Position numbers and translations under genes: made by a program. This document shows, piece after piece, positions 7,946-15,542 of a stretch of 64,000 bases of DNA; the stretch's first letter is position 1; every line of letters starts with the position of its first letter. The notes beneath the pieces are model-generated. The model had not been told where the DNA came from and did no database searches. It was given only the letters and a program-made list of their open reading frames with translations. The stretch lies in contig NZ_JAUQSX010000001.1 in NCBI RefSeq assembly GCF_030581005.1, positions 930,001 to 994,000 of the forward strand. Reading direction: 5' to 3'. The stretch is from Hymenobacter mellowenesis (GTDB lineage Bacteria > Bacteroidota > Bacteroidia > Cytophagales > Hymenobacteraceae).

Positions 7946-8869
7946 CTAGTGCACGATGCTGTAGGGGATGGTGGCCAGCGCTTTTTTCTCAGCGGGCAGT
8001 TCCACGCCCAGCAAATCGTGCACGCTCACCCGAATCTTATTGGAGAGCTGTGTGATGGGCAAGTCGTTGCTGTCGTAGCCAAAGGGGTTTTCAATCTCAT
8101 TGCCAATCATTTCCAGGCCCAGCATGGCGTAGGCCCCAATCATGGTGATGGGCACCATCCACCAGCCGCACGAATCTACGAGCACCAACGGCATTATCAT
8201 AATGAAAATGGTGATATAGCATTTGATGAAAAAGCTGTAGGAATACGGAATGGGCGTGGCCTTGATGCGCTCGCAGGTACCGTTCACGCTCATCATGCCC
8301 AGGTAGTGCTGCTTGATGTTGATGAGGTGGATGGGGTCGAAAATCTGGACCTGCCGCAGCTGCTCCACGCTTTCCATCAATACGGCAATGATGGTAGAGC
8401 ACACGCTCTCGGCCTTTTGCAGGCGGTCGATGATGTCGGGGGTAGCCTCCATCTTGTCGAAGCGCACGCGGTTGCGCAGGCTGCCTTCGAGGGCAATGGG
8501 GAAGTTGGAGATGAGGGCGGCAAAGTAGCGGCGGCTCGATTTGGCCTCACGGGGGAGCAGGGCGTTCATTTCCATGGCCAGCCCGCGGCAGTGCGACACG
8601 AGCTGTCCCCACACGCCGCGCCCTTCGTAGTACCGGTCGTAGGCGGTGTTGGTGCGGAACACCAGCAGCAAGCTGAGCAAAATGCCCAGAATGGACAGGT
8701 ACTCGCGCCCGATGCGGACGTTGAGCGTATGGAAGTCGATGCTAATCACGGCGATGGCCGACCCGTAGAGCCCGACCAGCGCCACGCGCTTCAGCAACAG
8801 ACGGATGACGGCGGAAGTATGGAAGTGCCACAAGGCCCGCCACCAATCACCTCCTTGATAAACAATCAT
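7946..8869 (-). CDS. Bestrophin-like (YneE/UPF0187) inner-membrane channel protein
   Basis: A 307-residue protein of the bacterial bestrophin family. Visible hallmarks are the N-terminal WWRALWHF, two hydrophobic segments (about residues 28-45 and 57-70), RTNTAYDRYYEGRGVWGQLV just after them, and a second hydrophobic pair around residues 205-240. In this family five subunits form an anion or cation channel in the inner membrane. Length is normal for bacterial members. The gene reads away from DedA (divergent) with about 400 bases between them; it points toward the secreted-protein gene, whose regulatory repeats lie just beyond its stop. Confidence 0.85.
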   Translation of the reverse strand: MIVYQGGDWWRALWHFHTSAVIRLLLKRVALVGLYGSAIAVISIDFHTLNVRIGREYLSILGILLSLLLVFRTNTAYDRYYEGRGVWGQLVSHCRGLAMEMNALLPREAKSSRRYFAALISNFPIALEGSLRNRVRFDKMEATPDIIDRLQKAESVCSTIIAVLMESVEQLRQVQIFDPIHLINIKQHYLGMMSVNGTCERIKATPIPYSYSFFIKCYITIFIMIMPLVLVDSCGWWMVPITMIGAYAMLGLEMIGNEIENPFGYDSNDLPITQLSNKIRVSVHDLLGVELPAEKKALATIPYSIVH

Positions 8870-9271
8870 TATTCAGGTAAATTTTTTTCTACGTCCTGCA
8901 ACGGCAAAGGAATCGTGGAGGTTTGGGCAGCCGGGTAGATTGGTCTCTGGGCAGCGAAACGCCGGCCACAGGTGGGCAGTAGTTGTGAGGCCGCTTATCA
9001 CAGGTCATGCCATTTTTGAAGAGCGGGCGGCCACCAGCCGCCGCTGGCGGCGGCCTGGTTTGGGTAGAATGAGGCCAGCACGATGCAGAAAGGCGTTTCC
9101 GGCAGAAGTGAAATGGCAGAAAAAAATAATTAAACTTCGGCCGGCCAACGCGTAAGGGGGCGCAAAGGTAAGGAAGGCACTCCGTCCACCCTACCCCCGC
9201 CCGGAAATAGTGGCTAGGCGCGGCCACTTTGGCGGCGGCCCGTTTTCTTTGTGGCTCACATTAGGCCTGGC
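8870..9271. other. Divergent intergenic region, no gene recognised
   Basis: About 400 bases between the divergent bestrophin-like and DedA genes. Short open frames exist on both strands (for example 8940-9155 + and 8889-9227 -), but their translations are Arg/Pro-rich and resemble nothing recognisable. A GC-rich imperfect hairpin (GGCCACCAGCCGCC / GGCGGCGGCCTGG) lies near 9027-9058. It presumably contains both promoters; none could be assigned. Confidence 0.5.
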
Positions 9272-9949
9272 ATGGAACTCATCAAACATTTTTTCGACCT
9301 TTTACTCCACCTCGATAAGACGCTGGTGAACGTGGTGCACGACTACGGCAACCTCACCTACCTCATTCTGTTCCTCATCATCTTCACCGAAACCGGGGTG
9401 ATTGTGATGCCCTTCCTGCCCGGCGACTCGCTGCTGTTTGTGGCCGGCACGCTGGCCGCCCAGCCCAACCCCGAAACCGGCCACCCGCTGCTCAACATCT
9501 GGCTGCTGATTCCGCTGCTCATCGCGGCGGCCTTCATCGGCGATAACCTGAACTATATGGTGGGCGACTATCTGGGGCCGCGCGTGTTTCGCGAGAACTA
9601 CAAGTTCCTGAATCGCAAATACCTCGACCAGACGCAGGCCTTTTATGCCAAGCACGGCGGCAAAACCATCATCATGGCGCGCTTCGTGCCCATTGTGCGC
9701 ACGTTTGCTCCTTTTGTGGCCGGCGTGGGCACCATGACGTACCGCTACTTTGCCTCGTTCAGCATTGCGGGGGCGGCGCTGTGGGTGATTTCGCTCACGT
9801 TGGCGGGCTACCTGTTTGGCAATATTCCGCTCGTAAAGAATAACTTCACGCTGGTGATTTATGGCATCATCCTGATTTCGGTGCTGCCGCCGCTGTGGTC
9901 GTTCCTGAAAAGCAAGTTTGGCGCCCAGCCTGCGGCCGATGTGCAATAA
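9272..9949 (+). CDS. DedA-family membrane protein
   Basis: A 225-residue polytopic membrane protein. Diagnostic motifs of the DedA/VTT domain are ETGVIVMPFLPGDSLLFVAG (about 37-56), GDNLNYMVGDYLG, and RFVPIVRTFAPFVAG. Hydrophobic segments fit four to six membrane spans. DedA proteins act in envelope homeostasis, and several are implicated in recycling undecaprenyl phosphate or moving phospholipids. The specific substrate here is unknown. An in-frame GTG exists at 9251; the ATG at 9272 (MELIKHFF) gives the usual family N-terminus. A terminator follows 45 bases after the stop. Confidence 0.9.
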   Translation: MELIKHFFDLLLHLDKTLVNVVHDYGNLTYLILFLIIFTETGVIVMPFLPGDSLLFVAGTLAAQPNPETGHPLLNIWLLIPLLIAAAFIGDNLNYMVGDYLGPRVFRENYKFLNRKYLDQTQAFYAKHGGKTIIMARFVPIVRTFAPFVAGVGTMTYRYFASFSIAGAALWVISLTLAGYLFGNIPLVKNNFTLVIYGIILISVLPPLWSFLKSKFGAQPAADVQ

Positions 9950-9994
9950 GCGGCCGGCCGGGGTTTGCCCACGGTAAGCAGTCATTTCTCAGCC

Positions 9995-10030
9995 AAAACG
10001 CCCCCAGCCGGAAGGTTGGGGGCGTTTTTT
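9995..10030 (+). terminator. Terminator between dedA-like gene and aroE
   Basis: Stem AAAACGCCCCCAGCC / GGTTGGGGGCGTTTT with a GGAA loop and a T7 tract (one G-T pair). It ends ~40 bases before the aroE start. Confidence 0.9.
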
Positions 10031-10068
10031 TGTGTTCTTTTGAAGCTCTTCCCCTTCCATCCCCTTCC

Positions 10069-10809
10069 ATGCGCCAGTTCGGGCTTATCGGCCGCACCCT
10101 CAGCCACTCATTTTCCCAAACGTATTTCACCCAGAAGTTTTACTCGCTGGGCCTGAGCGACTATCAGTACGACTTGTTCGAGCTGGCCTCGGTGAATGAG
10201 CTACCGGGCCTGCTGGCCACCCACCCCAACCTGGTGGGCCTGAACGTGACAGTGCCCTATAAGGAGTCGGTGATGCTTTACCTGGATGAGCTCGCGCCCT
10301 CGGCCACCCACGTGGGGGCGGTGAATGTGATTGAGCGCACGCCCGACGGGCATCTGCGCGGCCACAACACCGACTACATCGGCTTCCGCGAATCGTTGCG
10401 CCGGTTCTTTCCGCTCCGGCCCGAGGCGCGGGCGTTGGTGCTGGGCACCGGCGGCGCGTCCAAGGCCGTGGGCGTGGCGCTGCAGGAGCTGGGCATTGCG
10501 TACTGGCTGGTGAGCCGCGACCCGCTGGCCCGCGGCCTCACCTACGCCGACCTGACGCCGCAGCTGGTGGCCGCGCATCCGCTCATCATCAATGCCACGC
10601 CGCTGGGCACCTTTCCGCGCACCGACGAGTGCCCGCCGCTGCCTTACGAGGCGCTGACGGAGCAGCACTACCTATATGACCTGGTGTATAACCCCACCGA
10701 AACCCTTTTCATGGCCAAAGGCAAGGAGGCCGGGGCGCAGGTGAAGAACGGGTTTGAGATGCTGTGTTTGCAGGCGGAGGCGGCGTGGGATATCTGGAAT
10801 GGGAAATGA
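10069..10809 (+). CDS. aroE: Shikimate dehydrogenase
   Basis: A 246-residue protein converting 3-dehydroshikimate to shikimate with NADPH in aromatic amino acid synthesis. Substrate loop FGLIGRTLSHSFS begins at residue 4, NVTVPYKESV carries the catalytic Lys65, GHNTDYIGF carries Asp102, and the Rossmann motif GTGGASKAV follows at about 125. The C-terminal part has the expected INATPLGTFP and YDLVYNPTETLF. The frame continues upstream to 9895 across the terminator, so the ATG at 10069 is clearly the start. Monocistronic by its flanking terminators. Confidence 0.95.
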   Translation: MRQFGLIGRTLSHSFSQTYFTQKFYSLGLSDYQYDLFELASVNELPGLLATHPNLVGLNVTVPYKESVMLYLDELAPSATHVGAVNVIERTPDGHLRGHNTDYIGFRESLRRFFPLRPEARALVLGTGGASKAVGVALQELGIAYWLVSRDPLARGLTYADLTPQLVAAHPLIINATPLGTFPRTDECPPLPYEALTEQHYLYDLVYNPTETLFMAKGKEAGAQVKNGFEMLCLQAEAAWDIWNGK

Positions 10810-10830
10810 GGCAGGCGCCTGGGCAGCATC

Positions 10831-11027
10831 TGTCATTGCGAGGCCGCAGGCCGTGGCAACCGAAGGTCAGCGTAGTTAATCCGTCTTGTCAAGACCAGTC
10901 TCTTTCTTTAGCGACCAGCCTTGATTAAAAAACGAAAGCCCCGATACTGCGCAGTACCGGGGCTTTGTGATAAAGGAACGTGTCTGGCTTTGACAGGACG
11001 GATTGCTTCGCTGCGCTCGCAATGACA
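10831..11027. repeat. Long imperfect inverted repeat (TGTCATTGCGAG type) around a terminator
   Basis: Outer arms TGTCATTGCGAG (from ~10831) and CTCGCAATGACA (ending ~11027), and inner arms AATCCGTCTTGTCAA (~10878) and TTGACAGGACGGATT (~10990), occur in nested order. The hairpin at 10935-10966 sits in the centre. Sequences of this TGTCATTGCGAG kind recur between genes in many Bacteroidota. Confidence 0.7.
10935..10966. terminator. Bidirectional hairpin between aroE and the TonB-dependent receptor
   Basis: AAAGCCCCG ... CGGGGCTTT with CAGTA/TACTG reinforcing the stem, placed between two convergent genes. T tracts are short. Confidence 0.75.
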
Positions 11028-11051
11028 GCAGCGGGCGCCTACGCCTCCCTC

Positions 11052-13589
11052 CTACTGCTGGCCGCCCTGGCTTTCGCCGGCTTTGGTGTCGTCGTTGCGG
11101 ATGCTGCGACGCTGCTTGGGCGGTGCATTTTCAATTTTGCCGAAGCGGTAGCCGAACGCCAGGCGGATGCCGCGCAGGGCGATGTAGTTGTGCTGCTCCA
11201 GGTTGAAGACGGGCGTGGTGACGTAAGAGTTCAGGTCGCGCCGGGCGGTGATGAAGTTGTCGGCGTTGAGGGTCAGGTCGCCCTTCTCTTTCAGAATGGT
11301 TTTCTTGATGCCCATGGAATAGTAGTTCCATGCAGAAGAGCGGCCCTGCAGCTGCACGCGCGACGAGCTGATGCCGCCGTAGAACTGCGCACTCAGGGTT
11401 TTGGTGAATTTGTAGGTTGAATTCAGGTTGAAGTTGTACATCAGGCCCTCGTTGGTGGTATTGAGGAAGCCGGAGCGCAGCACCACGTAATTGAATGAGG
11501 TGGAGCCGCTGATTTCCCACTTGGTGGTGGGCTTGAAGGAGCCGAACACGCTGGCGCCGTAGGTGCGGTTGCGGGCCACGTTGGCGAAGGTGGTCACGGT
11601 AGTATCGAGGCGCTGGGTGCGCACGGTTTCGATGGCGTTGTTGGTCTGGCGCGTGAAGAGCGAGAAGTTGAGCACCGAGCCTTTCACGAAGGTGCTGTAA
11701 TTCAGCTCGTAGCTGTCGGTGAATTCGGGGTCGAGCTCGGGGTTGCCGCGGCTCACGTTGAATTTATCGACGCGGTTTTCGTAGGGGTTCAGGTAGTAGA
11801 TGTTGGGGCGTTGGATGCGGCGGCTGTAGGCCAGGCGGATGCTGCTGCCCGGCTTGCGGGTGTAGTTGATGCTGGCGTTGGGCAGTAGGCTGGTGTAGCC
11901 GCTGGTGAAGCGGGTGATGTCGTTCTGCTGGAAGCGGCCCACGATGTCGGTGCGCTCCAGGCGGGTGCCCACGCGCGAGTTCAGCTTTTTGCCCAGCGGG
12001 AAGCCGTAGGTGGCGTAGGCGGCGGCCACGTTCTGGTCGTAGTCGAACACGTTGGAGCGACGCGCATCCACTACAAACGGCGCGTCCACGCCAGTGGCGG
12101 TCTGAATCTGGTAGTCGCTCAGCACCCGGCGCAGAATGGCCTTGCCGCCCACTTCCACGCTGCGCTTGTCGCCGATGGGGTGCGTGTAATCGGTCTGGAG
12201 CGTGGTTTCGAGGTTGCGCGAGAGGTTGTCGCTGCTCTCGCGGTAGTTAGGCAGGCCGGTGGCCGTGTACTGGTTTTCGAATTGATTGAGCGCGTAGGGC
12301 TGCAGGTTGCGGTTGCGCGAGTGCTGGGCCAGCAGGCTCCACTCGCGGCGGGGCTGGCCCTCGAAGGTGCGCGTGTAGGTGCCGTTCAGGTCGTAGCTCG
12401 ACGAGTTGTAGTTATTCTCCGTGGCGCGGGTGAAGAGCTGGCTGGCGGTGGGGCCGCTGAACACGCGCAGGTCGTTGGTTTGCTGGCTCTCGCTCTGGTT
12501 GCGGTTCAGGCTGCCGCTAAAGCCCACGGTGAGGCTGTGGTTTTTGGCCGGGTCGTAGTCGAGACTCATGCGGCCGTAGGCGCCGCCGCCCAGGTTGTCG
12601 CCGCTGCCGTTCTGGTTTAGCCGCGAGATGACATTATCGGCCGAGCCGCCGAAGTTGGTGCGTTCCGAGGTGCTGGCGCTGGGGCTGTAGTAGAGGTAGC
12701 TGCTGAGGTTGGTGTTCACGCCCACTTTGCCGCGGCGCACGTTGAGGCTGCCCCCGGCGTTGGAGCTGCGGTTGCCGGCGGCGGCGTTCACGCTGCCATT
12801 TACGCCCTGCAGGTTGTTCTTTTTCAGAATGATGTTCACAATGCCGGCCGTGCCTTCGCCGTCGTACTTGGCGCCCGGCGTGGTGATGACTTCCACGGAG
12901 GCAATCTGGTCGGCGGGCAGCTGCTTGAGGGCGTCGGCCAGGTTGCCGGCCAGGATGCTGCTGGGCTTGTTGTTGATGAGCACCCGAATGTTGGAGGAGC
13001 CGCGCAGCTGCACGTTGCCGTCGAGGTCCACGTTCAGCAGCGGCACTTTGCGCAGCACATCGGCGGCTACGCCGCCCTTGTTGGTCAGGTCGCGGTCGGC
13101 GTTGTACACAATGCGGTCAGGCTTCACCTCGATGGTTTCCTTTTCGCCGGTCACGGTCACGTCGCCGAGCTGCTGGGCGCTGGCCGTGAGGCTGAGCGGG
13201 CCCAGGTCGGTGGTGCCACTGGTCACGGTCACGTCGCGCGTCAGGGCCGCGTAGCCCAGGAAGCTGAGCTGCAGGCGGTAGCTGCCCGGGGCCAGCCCGC
13301 GCAGGCTAAACTTCCCTTTTTCATCGGCCACGGTGCCGTCGATGGGCGTGTCGCCGGTGGTGGGCAGCAGGGCCACGGTGGCAAACTCCACGGGCTTTTT
13401 GGTGGCGCCGTCGAGCACGGTGCCGTTGAGGCGGCCGGTGCCTTTGGGCGCCTCGGGCAGCACCAGCGGCTTGGGCGCGGCGGGTTTGGCGGCGGGAGTG
13501 GCGGTGGCCGGCGCGGTCGCGGGCGTTTGGGCGTAGGCAGAGCTAGCGCAGGTCGCCAGTAGCGACAAGCCGAGTAAGGTGTGTTTCAT
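11052..13589 (-). CDS. TonB-dependent receptor-like outer-membrane protein
   Basis: 845 residues. A signal peptide (MKHTLLGLSLLATCASSAYAQ) and a Pro/Ala-rich spacer are followed by a carboxypeptidase-regulatory-like domain (GRLNGTVLDGATKKPVEFATV, about 50-130). Next come a plug domain (GGVAADVLRKVPLLNVDLDGNVQLRGSSNIRVLINNKP ends at about residue 210) and a long beta-barrel rich in Tyr, Asn and Arg strands. This matches the 'outer membrane beta-barrel family' branch of TonB-dependent receptors, which import siderophores, metals or small glycans. No SusD partner is adjacent, so it is not a SusC-type system. The C-terminus ends in a charged, Gln-rich tail (KQRRSIRNDDTKAGESQGGQQ region) rather than the usual terminal Phe, which is odd. 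The substrate cannot be told. Confidence 0.88.
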   Translation of the reverse strand: MKHTLLGLSLLATCASSAYAQTPATAPATATPAAKPAAPKPLVLPEAPKGTGRLNGTVLDGATKKPVEFATVALLPTTGDTPIDGTVADEKGKFSLRGLAPGSYRLQLSFLGYAALTRDVTVTSGTTDLGPLSLTASAQQLGDVTVTGEKETIEVKPDRIVYNADRDLTNKGGVAADVLRKVPLLNVDLDGNVQLRGSSNIRVLINNKPSSILAGNLADALKQLPADQIASVEVITTPGAKYDGEGTAGIVNIILKKNNLQGVNGSVNAAAGNRSSNAGGSLNVRRGKVGVNTNLSSYLYYSPSASTSERTNFGGSADNVISRLNQNGSGDNLGGGAYGRMSLDYDPAKNHSLTVGFSGSLNRNQSESQQTNDLRVFSGPTASQLFTRATENNYNSSSYDLNGTYTRTFEGQPRREWSLLAQHSRNRNLQPYALNQFENQYTATGLPNYRESSDNLSRNLETTLQTDYTHPIGDKRSVEVGGKAILRRVLSDYQIQTATGVDAPFVVDARRSNVFDYDQNVAAAYATYGFPLGKKLNSRVGTRLERTDIVGRFQQNDITRFTSGYTSLLPNASINYTRKPGSSIRLAYSRRIQRPNIYYLNPYENRVDKFNVSRGNPELDPEFTDSYELNYSTFVKGSVLNFSLFTRQTNNAIETVRTQRLDTTVTTFANVARNRTYGASVFGSFKPTTKWEISGSTSFNYVVLRSGFLNTTNEGLMYNFNLNSTYKFTKTLSAQFYGGISSSRVQLQGRSSAWNYYSMGIKKTILKEKGDLTLNADNFITARRDLNSYVTTPVFNLEQHNYIALRGIRLAFGYRFGKIENAPPKQRRSIRNDDTKAGESQGGQQ

Positions 13590-13646
13590 CAGCAGAAAGA
13601 AGGTGTGGCGAAAGATGTGGAAAGCAGGAAAGCGTTGCGCCGGCTA

Positions 13647-13654
13647 CAAAAGTA
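13647..13654 (-). promoter_or_regulatory. Possible Bacteroidota-type -7 element for the TonB-dependent receptor
   Basis: Reads TACTTTTG on the minus strand, matching TAnnTTTG, about 60 bases upstream of the ATG. A second match (TAGTTTTG) lies at 13725-13732. Neither has a convincing TTG at the -33 distance, so confidence is modest. Confidence 0.4.
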
Positions 13655-13808
13655 CCAGCCAAGCCAGAGGTATATCGCACTATCAATCGTTTTATTACAC
13701 TACTCACTAAAAAAGACGCACTTACAAAACTAATTTCTTAGTTTGAAGAAAAGGAAAGCACTTTTTGCACGCTCATGCACCGCAGCTTTCCCACATGATA
13801 CCCAAGAA

Positions 13809-13836
13809 AATAGCCGCTCCCAAAGGAGCGGCTATT
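13809..13836 (-). terminator. Terminator after wrbA
   Basis: AATAGCCGCTCC / GGAGCGGCTATT with a four-base loop, about 35 bases beyond the wrbA stop on the minus strand. Confidence 0.8.
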
Positions 13837-13872
13837 CTGGTTTTACTCACTTATAATGAAGGCTGCATCACA

Positions 13873-14487
13873 CTACTTTGCCGCCAGCTTCTGCGCGATT
13901 TCGGCGGTGTGGCGGCCCTGGAAGCGGGCGCCTTCCAACTCGTTTTCGCTGGGCTGGCGCTCGCCCTGGCCGCCGGCCACGGTGCTGGCGCCGTAGGGCG
14001 TGCCGCCGGTTACTTCCTCGTGGCCCATCTGGCCCTGCCAAGCGTAGGGCAGGCCCACAATCACGAAACCGTGGTGCAACAGCACGGTGTGGAAGCTGCG
14101 CAGCGTGGTTTCCTGGCCGCCGTGCTGGGTGGCGGTGCTCACGAAGGCGCCGCCCACTTTGCCCACCAGTGCGCCCTTGGCCCAGAGGCCGCCGGTGCTG
14201 TCCATGAAAGCCTGCATCTGGCCGCAGAGGTTGCCGTAGCGCGTGGGCGTACCGAACAGGATGGCGTCGTATTCTGTGAGCTCCTGCGGGGTGGCCACGG
14301 GCACATGGGCAAAGGCCTGCTGGGCGCCGGTGGCCCCGGTCTGGTCCAGCACTTCTTTGGGCAGCGTTTCGGGCACGCGCTTCACCACTACTTCGTTGCC
14401 GGCTATCTGGCGGGCGCCTTCGGCAATGGCTTCGGCCAGTTTCCAGACGTGGCCATAGGTAGAATAAAACAGCACAAGGGTCTTCAT
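13873..14487 (-). CDS. wrbA: NAD(P)H:quinone oxidoreductase, WrbA type
   Basis: A 204-residue flavodoxin-fold protein of normal WrbA length. The FMN-phosphate loop [16 protein letters not shown] starts at residue 5, [22 protein letters not shown] is the family signature, and [12 protein letters not shown] follows. WrbA enzymes reduce quinones by two electrons and limit oxidative stress. The ATG at 14487 gives the expected [10 protein letters not shown] start; an upstream in-frame codon at 14550 lies in repeat sequence and is not used. The gene is flanked by its own terminator and reads away from the sigma-factor gene. Confidence 0.95.
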   Translation of the reverse strand: MKTLVLFYSTYGHVWKLAEAIAEGARQIAGNEVVVKRVPETLPKEVLDQTGATGAQQAFAHVPVATPQELTEYDAILFGTPTRYGNLCGQMQAFMDSTGGLWAKGALVGKVGGAFVSTATQHGGQETTLRSFHTVLLHHGFVIVGLPYAWQGQMGHEEVTGGTPYGASTVAGGQGERQPSENELEGARFQGRHTAEIAQKLAAK

Positions 14488-14520
14488 GAAAAAGGGGTTA
14501 AGGTGGTTGAAAAAGGTTAG

Positions 14521-14624
14521 AACGAGGTAAGGGCGGGGCTTGCCCCGCACGGGCGTTGAACGAAATTATTGAGGCAGCGCAGGCGGCCGGACGGGGGCAG
14601 GCCCCGTCCCTACATCGTTCAACC
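14521..14624. repeat. Intergenic inverted repeat, GGGGCGGGGC family (copy 1)
   Basis: Arms TAAGGGCGGGGCTTGCCCC (from 14528) and GGGGCAGGCCCCGTCCCTAC (to ~14612) flank a loop containing CGTTGAACGA (14554-14563). TCGTTCAAC recurs just outside the right arm (14615-14623). It lies between wrbA and the sigma-factor gene. The rest of the ~395-base gap (to 14882) shows no convincing gene. Confidence 0.8.
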
Positions 14625-14882
14625 TCAACTCCGAAACTGTTGCCAGGGTTGTTGCGTGAGAAATAAATATCTTCGAAGATGGATTGGTGGGTCGCCTTAT
14701 TTCCGTGGATGCTGCAGCAGGTTTTTCACCGGCTTGCAACCCTTTGGCAGCGGGGTGCATCTCCCTTGCAACACGCCCCCTGCGGGGCCGGCTTTCCCTG
14801 GCTCGACTCGCCTTTCCATGCTGCAGAAAATGACCTTCTCTACTACCTTCTCCCCCGCCGGCACGGGTTACCGGCTGCCGGC

Positions 14883-15542
14883 ATGAGCGCCGCGACCTGG
14901 TTTGCGTTCGGTGCCGACGATGTGCTGCCCGACCAGCCCGCCACGCCCGTGGCGCCGCGCCTCACCGCCAGCCGCCACTCGGCCGTGACCAGCCCGCCCA
15001 CCGAAGCCGAGCTGATTGACGGCTGCCTGCGCGGCCGCCAGCTCGCCCAGAAACTGCTCTACGACAAGTACGCCGGCAAAATGATGGCCGTGTGCCTGCG
15101 CTACGCCCAAACCACTTTTGAGGCCGAAGACGTATTGCAGGAGGGTTTCCTCACCGTGTTTCGCACGCTGGGCAGCTTCCGCCGCGAGTGCCCGCTGGAG
15201 TTCTGGATTCGCCGCATCATGATTAATGCCGCTCTGCGCCAGCACCGCCGCAACGCCTCGCTGGTGGCGGTGAGCGACGGCGAATACCCCGAAACACTGG
15301 CCAGCGAAGAGTTCACGCTCAGCAACTACAATTTCCAGGAGCTGCTGGCCATGGTGCAGGAGCTCGCGCCGCGCTACCGCATGGTTTTCAACCTCTACGC
15401 CATTGAGGGCTACACCCACAAGGAAATCGGCGAATTATTGGGCATCACCGAGGGTACCAGCAAGTCGCAGTATTCCCGGGGCCGCGTTATCTTACAAACT
15501 AAACTGGAACGCCTCGGCAATCCAACCCGCCATGTCAGCTAA
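14883..15542 (+). CDS. ECF-type sigma-70 factor
   Basis: A 219-residue RNA polymerase sigma factor. Region 2 is at about residues 55-120 (YDKYAGKMMAVCLRYA, AEDVLQEGFLTVFRTLGSF, PLEFWIRRIMINAAL) and region 4 at about 150-210 (FQELLAMVQELAPRYRMVF, EGYTHKEIGELLGITEGTSKSQ). The first 40 residues are a poorly conserved extension; the frame is open back to 14679 without family similarity, so ATG 14883 was chosen, though a start nearer the conserved region cannot be excluded. Its stop overlaps the next gene by 11 bases, meaning translational coupling. That next protein is probably its membrane-bound regulator. Confidence 0.88.
   Translation: MSAATWFAFGADDVLPDQPATPVAPRLTASRHSAVTSPPTEAELIDGCLRGRQLAQKLLYDKYAGKMMAVCLRYAQTTFEAEDVLQEGFLTVFRTLGSFRRECPLEFWIRRIMINAALRQHRRNASLVAVSDGEYPETLASEEFTLSNYNFQELLAMVQELAPRYRMVFNLYAIEGYTHKEIGELLGITEGTSKSQYSRGRVILQTKLERLGNPTRHVS

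Noticed and set aside
8940..9155. 71-codon open frame between the bestrophin-like and DedA genes
   Set aside because: Arg-rich, no signal peptide or domain, and overlaps another equally poor frame on the other strand.
11052..13589. Reading the TonB-dependent receptor as a SusC protein
   Set aside because: The SusC signature and a SusD neighbour are both absent.
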